From the NCBI GenBank assembly GCA_040954595.2, contig CM082587.2:11532001-11596000 (forward strand): a stretch of DNA of 64,000 bases. The letters are read 5' to 3'. This DNA is from Balanoglossus misakiensis. Its lineage: Eukaryota > Hemichordata. Position numbers and translations under genes: made by a program. Below, one piece after another: positions 58,729 through 64,000 of this stretch. The first letter of the stretch is position 1, and every line of letters begins with the position of its first letter. The notes below the pieces were generated by a model. The model made no database searches and was not told the origin of the DNA. It saw only the letters and a program-made list of their open reading frames with translations.

Positions 58729-58878
58729 GCTTTATTTAAAGAGGGTAGTCTGTGTTACAAAGTAGAATTGTAATATACAACAGAGCCCTCAAAGGCAAAA
58801 TGAGAATGAATACAACAAGGAAAAAAAAAACACTGAAAAAATCAAATCAAGTCGCAATGGCGGAAACATTCATGAAAT

Positions 58879-61878
58879 CTAATCAAGTGATGAACCTTCA
58901 TTTATAAATTTAGTGTGAAAAAAGTTACGTAGTTGTGACTTGAACTGTGACAGACTGTATATGCTTCTTATAGACAGGGGAATATTGTTCCAGATATTTG
59001 TTGCTCGATACATAAAAGACCTTTGCCCAGTTGCTGTTTTAAAAGTGGGCACATACAAATTAGCGTTGCTGACAGATCTAGTGGTAAAATTGTACATCTC
59101 AGAAACATAGGAAAATTCATTTAAATAATCAGGCGCCAGGCCATGTAGTATCTTGAAAGTTTGAACAGCAATGAAATACTCAATTCTAATATCAATGGGC
59201 AACCAATGAAGAGTTGTCAGAAGAGAACGAGAAGGAAATGTAATGTCTACTCCTAAAATTACTCTGCCGGCTCTTTTCTGAAGTTTATAAATTCTCTGTA
59301 GATTGGTTTTTGATGTGTTGCCCCAAACAGTGCAACAGTAATCAATTATAGAAAGGAAAATAGCATTATAAACCAACATAAGAGTATGCCTTGGGGTCAA
59401 AGGTCGCAATTTCCTCAGTACCCCAATCCGCATTGACAATTTTCTACTTAAGTTATCTATATGAGTATCCCATGTTAAAGCATTGTCAATCTCTATTCCA
59501 AGAAGTGTGTGAGAAGAAACACAAGAAATGCAAGTATTATTGATCCTAATATTGGGAGTGACACTGTGCTCGGACACATTATTAACCTTTGGGCGAGAGG
59601 CAACAATCATCCATTTTGTCTTGGTGGTGTTAATTGACATGGCATTATTTGAAACCCATGTGGAAATTGGTAAAACGTCCTCTTGAAGTTTTGTACCAAC
59701 CTCATTAATAGAGATGCCAGAGACACAAAGTGTTTGATCATCAGCAAACATATCAATGTTGCCCATGCTGAGACTCAAAGGTAAATCATTAATGAAAATT
59801 AAAAACAAAAGAGGTCCTAAAATGGAACCTTGTGGAACACCACAAACAACAGGTAAAGTCTTTGATTCCTCACCCATGTAACTGACAAATTGACATCTAT
59901 TCGAGAGATATGAACGAAACCATTTTAAAGATACATCATTAACACCGTAAATGGACAATTTCCTTAAAAGAATATCATGATCGACCAAGTCAAAGGCCTT
60001 ACATAAGTCAAGATACATTAGGCCATTGTACAGACCATTATCAATATTTCTTAAAAGTTGATCTGTAAGCTTCAGCAATGCGGTATTACATGAATGAAAG
60101 CGTCTGAAACCCGACTGCGAACTCATAATTAACTTATTATTCTGTAGATAAGTGTACAGACTGTTATAAACGTGTCTCTCAAGTATCTTTGATAAAGCAG
60201 GCAAGATTGATATGGGCCTGTAATTACTAATAACATGTTTCGGCCCGTTCTTATGTATGGGTACAACTCTGGCACATTTAAAGCAATCAGGGAAAGTACC
60301 ATTCGTTATTGACAAATTGAACATATTAGTAATGCGACCCGCTATACTATTTGCCCCGATTTTAAGAAGTTTGGGGGAGACATTGTCAAAACCATGAGAT
60401 TTGGTAGCATCTAACGATGCTAGTTGCTCCATCACAAAATTAAATGGGATTTGGGGCAGCTGAAAAGAAGGTAAATTTGGGCTCATTTGTGAATTAACCC
60501 ACGTTTTCGTGATTGCCAAATCTGAGTGGCCAGGAAGACTTTGGCGGTACTCAACAACAATACTGGTGAAATAATCATTGAAGGCATCTGCAATGTCTTT
60601 GTGATTCGACAGTGTTCTGTTATTGGAAGTGATGCGAGGACTTTGCGAACAGGCGTTATCATTTGAAAGAATGTCATGTACAGTACGCCATACAACAGTT
60701 GGATTACTGGAATTTGCAGAAAAAATACTTCTATAGTAGCGACGCTTCTCGGTGGTTATAAAGTGAACTACCTTATTTCTTAGTGTTCTATACATACTCC
60801 AGTCATCATGCGAGTTGGAACGCACGGCTTTATCGAGATGAATTAGCTCCAAAATCTCCGAAGAAAACCATGGTGGTTGTCGTAGCCGCTTCACCCTTCG
60901 AACAACTCTTGGTGTATGCGTATTGCAGATGTCATTAAAAAAAGTTGCCCAGTCCATAAACGCAGTATTTACATCGTCTGTATGACAATAAGACTCAAAA
61001 GCAGAGTTTAAGTCATCGATAAAGCTGTTTGCATGAAAGTTTCGAAAATGCCTACTGGTAACATAAATATGTGAGCCCGTATTACAATTGTTGGCATGGT
61101 AACGTCGTATAACACAAACAGGATAGTGGTCGGAAAGACCAACCTTAGGGATACAGGTTCTCGAAATGTTACTAGGACTATTTACATAAATGTGATCAAG
61201 CAAGGTTCCCGATATGGGGCGAGTTACAGTGGTGACGAGTTGACTAAAATTCATAGATTCCATACACTTATACAGATAGCTATTCCTCCCATTTGGACTC
61301 AGGAGGTTGAAGTTAAAATCACCCAATACAATCATTTCTTTGTTTTCTAAATAAACAGATTCGATAATACTCTCAATAACTTTGTCAACAGAAAGAGTTG
61401 AACTAGGTGGTCTATAAATACCAATTACAAAGATTGGACGGGCGTAATTAATAGACAGTTCAATTATGATGACCTCGGTATTACAGTTTTCAAGATCATG
61501 CCTGCGTTTGAAGGTGAAATTCGAGTTAACATAAGCGAGAAGGCCACCACCAGGTCCAGTTGACCTGTCTTTTCTGCATGATTCGTACCCATTAATGATA
61601 AAATCTGCATCACAATGAAGGTCACTGAGAAATGTTTCACTCAAAATAAGAACATCGAAAGGTTTAATGTTATTGTTCAATTTTAAGCGCAATTCATCAA
61701 TCTTGTTGGTTAAATGTTGAATGTTCCAAAAACCAATACGTATACCTTTTGAAGTAGTGAGATCATGAAATGGGTGACTACTGGAGTTCGCAGTAGGATC
61801 AACATGTGGTTTCGGTGAAGTTGATGTGATGTCACCATGAGTAGTAGTATTTTCGGCACACTCATCATGGCCGGCTTC
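58879..61878 (-). CDS. LINE ORF2: endonuclease and reverse transcriptase, no in-frame AUG before the endonuclease
   Basis: The open frame runs 999 codons from just after the ORF1 stop (61879-61881) to 58879. The endonuclease begins around residue 47 (IRIGFWNIQHL, Asn52) and shows Glu81 (SETF), a GDFNF block near 187, LLDHIYV and GLSDHYP, all expected AP-endonuclease residues. The reverse transcriptase lies at roughly 540-780, with YRPISILPALSKILE, SGFR, YLDLCKAFDLVDHD, VPQGSILGPLLF and FADD at about 711-714. The C-terminal LHWLPIDIRIEYF and NNIPLSIRS blocks are typical of L2/CR1-like elements. The first in-frame ATG is at about residue 182, inside the endonuclease, so ORF2 is probably made as an extension of ORF1 (see finding). 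Two out-of-frame ATGs at 61868-61863 lead to a short frame ending at 61710. Confidence 0.9.
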   Translation of the reverse strand, partial: EAGHDECAENTTTHGDITSTSPKPHVDPTANSSSHPFHDLTTSKGIRIGFWNIQHLTNKIDELRLKLNNNIKPFDVLILSETFLSDLHCDADFIINGYESCRKDRSTGPGGGLLAYVNSNFTFKRRHDLENCNTEVIIIELSINYARPIFVIGIYRPPSSTLSVDKVIESIIESVYLENKEMIVLGDFNFNLLSPNGRNSYLYKCMESMNFSQLVTTVTRPISGTLLDHIYVNSPSNISRTCIPKVGLSDHYPVCVIRRYHANNCNTGSHIYVTSRHFRNFHANSFIDDLNSAFESYCHTDDVNTAFMDWATFFNDICNTHTPRVVRRVKRLRQPPWFSSEILELIHLDKAVRSNSHDDWSMYRTLRNKVVHFITTEKRRYYRSIFSANSSNPTVVWRTVHDILSNDNACSQSPRITSNNRTLSNHKDIADAFNDYFTSIVVEYRQSLPGHSDLAITKTWVNSQMSPNLPSFQLPQIPFNFVMEQLASLDATKSHGFDNVSPKLLKIGANSIAGRITNMFNLSITNGTFPDCFKCARVVPIHKNGPKHVISNYRPISILPALSKILERHVYNSLYTYLQNNKLIMSSQSGFRRFHSCNTALLKLTDQLLRNIDNGLYNGLMYLDLCKAFDLVDHDILLRKLSIYGVNDVSLKWFRSYLSNRCQFVSYMGEESKTLPVVCGVPQGSILGPLLFLIFINDLPLSLSMGNIDMFADDQTLCVSGISINEVGTKLQEDVLPISTWVSNNAMSINTTKTKWMIVASRPKVNNVSEHSVTPNIRINNTCISCVSSHTLLGIEIDNALTWDTHIDNLSRKLSMRIGVLRKLRPLTPRHTLMLVYNAIFLSIIDYCCTVWGNTSKTNLQRIYKLQKRAGRVILGVDITFPSRSLLTTLHWLPIDIRIEYFIAVQTFKILHGLAPDYLNEFSYVSEMYNFTTRSVSNANLYVPTFKTATGQRSFMYRATNIWNNIPLSIRSIYSLSQFKSQLRNFFHTKFINEGSSLD

Positions 61879-63720
61879 TCAGGCGCGGGTACAGTTCTTT
61901 GACTTGTGCCCTTGAGTGCCACATGACCAGCAAGTTACCGCTGCACCATGTCGACAAACACGACTCACGTGACCATCCTCTCCGCAGTTGAAACATTTGA
62001 CATTTGTTGCGGGTTGCGAGAAGTTACGCTGCGAGAACATACGACCGGCGTTTGGGTTTCTGTTGGTTACGACATGTTGTTCCGGTCTTCTGCTGAGAAA
62101 AGTGTTTTCGTATCTTTGCCGTTGAACTGCTGGCCCAGGGCGAGTAAACGATTGGTTATCCCATCTTCGACGTTGAAATTCGTCCGGGCGAGTAAACGAT
62201 TGGTTATCCCATCTTCGACGTTGAAATTCGTCCGGGCGAGTAGACGATTGGTTATCCCATCTTCGACGTTGAAATTTGCCCGGTGTGAACAGTTGTTCGA
62301 GACCAGCATTCGTCAACATAATACGAATGCCTTTGACACTTAGGTGAATGCCGTCTCGATAGAGTGTAGACGCATCAATTGTGTTATTACGGAATTTGAA
62401 GGTACCATCGTTGTCAATGAAATTGACGTTTTCCCGTTGGCACAGCAAAGCAAGCTCATTGTTAACTTCATCTATTTTTGGTTGAACATCAGTAGTGTCT
62501 GTCCGAGGCGGAATGCTGAGAACGATGACTCGATCATTTGACAAGGTTTTGGCGAGTTTTATCAAATCCAGGTAGCTTGCTATGATATCACCCGTTGGAA
62601 TCATCTTACTGATGTCATTTGTTCCTACTTGGAGATATATTTCCCTGTATTTGTCGTTGCATTTAGCAGACAGGTTAGCATGAATGTCATTAATCGTAGC
62701 ACCTGGAATAGCTTCCACTGTAGCATTGTGATTTACTGGGGATATGAAACGAAGTAACGAGTCCCCAACGAATAATGTTTGGTCTTGTGTACGCTGCTCT
62801 CTGACATGAGACTCATCTGTCTGGATCATATCATCACTAGTTTGTGTACCTAGAGATCTTACCTCCGGACGGTTACTTTGTTTAGTCAGTTCCGTATGTA
62901 GTCTCATTTTCAGGTCGGCATTTACGTCACGGAGCTTGAGAAGTTCCTCCTTTAATTCAGCGTTTTCTTTCGTAGCGGATGAGTATATATCCCGTAGGTA
63001 TTCATTGGTGTCCTTAAATTCAGAAATTTGATTATTCAGTGCAGTGACGGAATGTGACAGACGTCTACAGTCATGGCATGGCCAGAAATAGCGGTTCAGT
63101 TCCTCATTTTCAACATTTATGCACTTTAGGTGAAACCAGCTATAACACAAGCTGCACCGAATCATTTCACCATTACCCGATCTATCAAGTTTGCAGTTTT
63201 CAGTACAGTAACATTCAGTGCCGGGTGATTTTTGTTGACGATTCTTTTCCGCTTGACGCTTTTTCTTTGACTTGCGTGGGGTTTTCTTACCAGCTTTTGG
63301 TGGTCGCTGGGTTGATTCAACATTGTCGGATTCCAGGGTAATATCAGACGAATCAACTTCGGAGTTGCTGTGACTAAAGCTTCTCACTAGCGACTTTATA
63401 GGAGAGGTAACCATGTCAATGACATAGTTGGCAGCAGGCGGTGACGATGGACGGCTTACCTCTGCCAGGCGCTGTTGGACACGGTTATTCAAGGCGTTTC
63501 CGATGTAGTGGCATACCTTTTTAATGGGATCGGCTTCAACATTAGGTAGCAGGAGCGTCATTTCGGCATTTAACTCTTTGACAAGTGGCCATTTGCTGAA
63601 TGATTTCAGTTCTTGTGGAGACATGTCGTTTACTCGATCCAGGTACTTTGCTTTCATCTGTCGCTCAATGTCTAATGGAACTGTGGATTCACCGGTGACA
63701 GATTTCCTTTGTGTTGCCAT
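61879..63720 (-). CDS. LINE ORF1: PHD finger, coiled coil, SGNH esterase, CCHC knuckles
   Basis: 613 residues from the ATG at 63720 (context AAGATGG, A at -3 and G at +4). The open frame extends upstream to 63789 but without an ATG. A basic K/R-rich region (about 141-165) precedes a PHD-type zinc finger (C170, C172, C176, C189, C192, H197, C200, C215, C218; exact ligands inferred). A coiled-coil-like stretch follows at 225-282. An SGNH/GDSL hydrolase fold spans 315-478, with GDS (319-321), G340, GTND (366-369) and DGIH (456-459) as the four blocks. Three 16-residue repeats FQRRRWDNQSxTRPDE lie at 483-530. Two CCHC knuckles end the protein (C576-x2-C-x4-H-x4-C and C597-x2-C-x4-H-x4-C). PHD plus esterase ORF1s are known from CR1/L2-type LINEs, where the protein binds RNA. 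It ends in UGA, in frame with ORF2. Confidence 0.92.
   Translation of the reverse strand: MATQRKSVTGESTVPLDIERQMKAKYLDRVNDMSPQELKSFSKWPLVKELNAEMTLLLPNVEADPIKKVCHYIGNALNNRVQQRLAEVSRPSSPPAANYVIDMVTSPIKSLVRSFSHSNSEVDSSDITLESDNVESTQRPPKAGKKTPRKSKKKRQAEKNRQQKSPGTECYCTENCKLDRSGNGEMIRCSLCYSWFHLKCINVENEELNRYFWPCHDCRRLSHSVTALNNQISEFKDTNEYLRDIYSSATKENAELKEELLKLRDVNADLKMRLHTELTKQSNRPEVRSLGTQTSDDMIQTDESHVREQRTQDQTLFVGDSLLRFISPVNHNATVEAIPGATINDIHANLSAKCNDKYREIYLQVGTNDISKMIPTGDIIASYLDLIKLAKTLSNDRVIVLSIPPRTDTTDVQPKIDEVNNELALLCQRENVNFIDNDGTFKFRNNTIDASTLYRDGIHLSVKGIRIMLTNAGLEQLFTPGKFQRRRWDNQSSTRPDEFQRRRWDNQSFTRPDEFQRRRWDNQSFTRPGPAVQRQRYENTFLSRRPEQHVVTNRNPNAGRMFSQRNFSQPATNVKCFNCGEDGHVSRVCRHGAAVTCWSCGTQGHKSKNCTRA
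62141..62284 (-). repeat. Three tandem 48-bp repeats in ORF1
   Basis: Copies begin at 62141, 62189 and 62237 and differ by only a few bases. They encode three copies of a 16-residue Arg-rich segment (FQRRRWDNQS plus six) between the esterase domain and the zinc knuckles. Near-identity at the DNA level indicates recent expansion. Confidence 0.92.
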
Positions 63721-64000
63721 CTTGATTTGCAATGCAAATTTTTGGAAGACAATACAGTTATTTGGATGACAATACAAATTTCCCGCCACTCCAGAGAGAT
63801 TGTACAGTGCAGTCCTTCAATACACATATGGTGAAGAAGAAAAACCGAATGGCGAAATCCAGATGAACAGTGCACACTTACATTTCAAACAAGGTTCTAG
63901 GTATTAAGAACAGTTTCATGTTCCAGTCCTTGTGCCGTACAAGTCATAAGCATCAGATCTAAGGCAAAAAACTAGCAATTTTCAGGAGCCGTAATCACTA
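63721..64000. other. Region upstream of LINE ORF1
   Basis: 280 bp to the window edge. The first ~70 bp keep the ORF1 frame open without an ATG and contain a partly repeated GACAATACA motif. I see no satellite and no recognisable promoter or gene. It is probably LINE 5' UTR, possibly followed by flanking DNA. Confidence 0.4.

Larger units (their letters stand above)
58706..63840 (-). mobile_element. CR1/L2-like LINE with two long ORFs
   Basis: A non-LTR retrotransposon on the minus strand. Its 3' end, a (TAA)n tail on the sense strand (58705-58728), sits in the satellite linker. AATAAA is at 58726-58721. Upstream come a ~150-bp 3' UTR, ORF2 (endonuclease plus reverse transcriptase) and ORF1 (PHD finger, coiled coil, SGNH esterase, CCHC knuckles), the layout known from CR1/L2-type elements. 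The 5' end is not identified: no satellite returns before the window ends, so the element or other sequence continues past 63840. Both frames are intact apart from the single UGA between them, so this copy may be young. Confidence 0.9.

Noticed and set aside
61096-63769. Plus-strand open frames opposite the CR1/L2-like ORF1 and ORF2
   Set aside because: Antisense shadows of well-supported LINE genes.

Overview
The window is eukaryotic, almost certainly metazoan, repeat-rich DNA. I recognise no host single-copy gene, rRNA, tRNA, operon or CRISPR array. An animal source is suggested by an L1/Tx1-type LINE, a CR1/L2-type LINE whose first ORF carries PHD, SGNH-esterase and CCHC domains, and a BEL/Pao LTR element. 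This mix fits an invertebrate or lower vertebrate rather than a mammal or bird; the species cannot be told from sequence reading alone.

The backbone is a satellite array with a unit of about 2.05 kb. Each unit has a GC-richer half of eleven 81-bp subrepeats, a roughly 200-bp linker, a G homopolymer of 7-14 bases, and an AT-rich half of three diverged ~330-bp subrepeats. The array runs in one orientation from 1 to about 24,602, then flips at a junction with 6 bp of microhomology (24,597-24,602) and continues inverted to 58,705. Unit variants occur in a higher-order order of about six units (~12 kb). That order appears twice in direct orientation in the left arm and once, mirrored, in the right arm. 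The many 60-81 residue open frames here are repeats of the satellite, not genes.

Four kinds of insertion interrupt the right arm. (1) A 5'-truncated L1/Tx1-like LINE (33,654-38,279, minus strand) has a 17-bp target-site duplication, poly(A), a full-length ORF2 broken by one base in a homopolymer, and the end of ORF1. (2) A truncated BEL/Pao element (45,965-47,398, minus strand) keeps one LTR, a polypurine tract and the integrase C-terminal part; about 730 bp of satellite is missing at its site. (3) A 9.7-kb block (48,018-57,733) is made of nested non-coding elements. Each starts with a perfect hairpin and ends with the inverted copy of the hairpin arm plus a small palindrome. Their bodies carry ~238-bp tandem repeats with perfect DR1-type nuclear-receptor motifs. 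(4) A CR1/L2-like LINE (58,706 to at least 63,720, minus strand) has intact ORF1 and ORF2 in the same frame, separated by a single UGA, with no in-frame AUG ahead of the endonuclease domain.

Most worth following up: the mirrored higher-order palindrome, the nested hairpin family with compensatory stem changes and dispersed transcription-factor motifs, and the ORF1-UGA-ORF2 arrangement.
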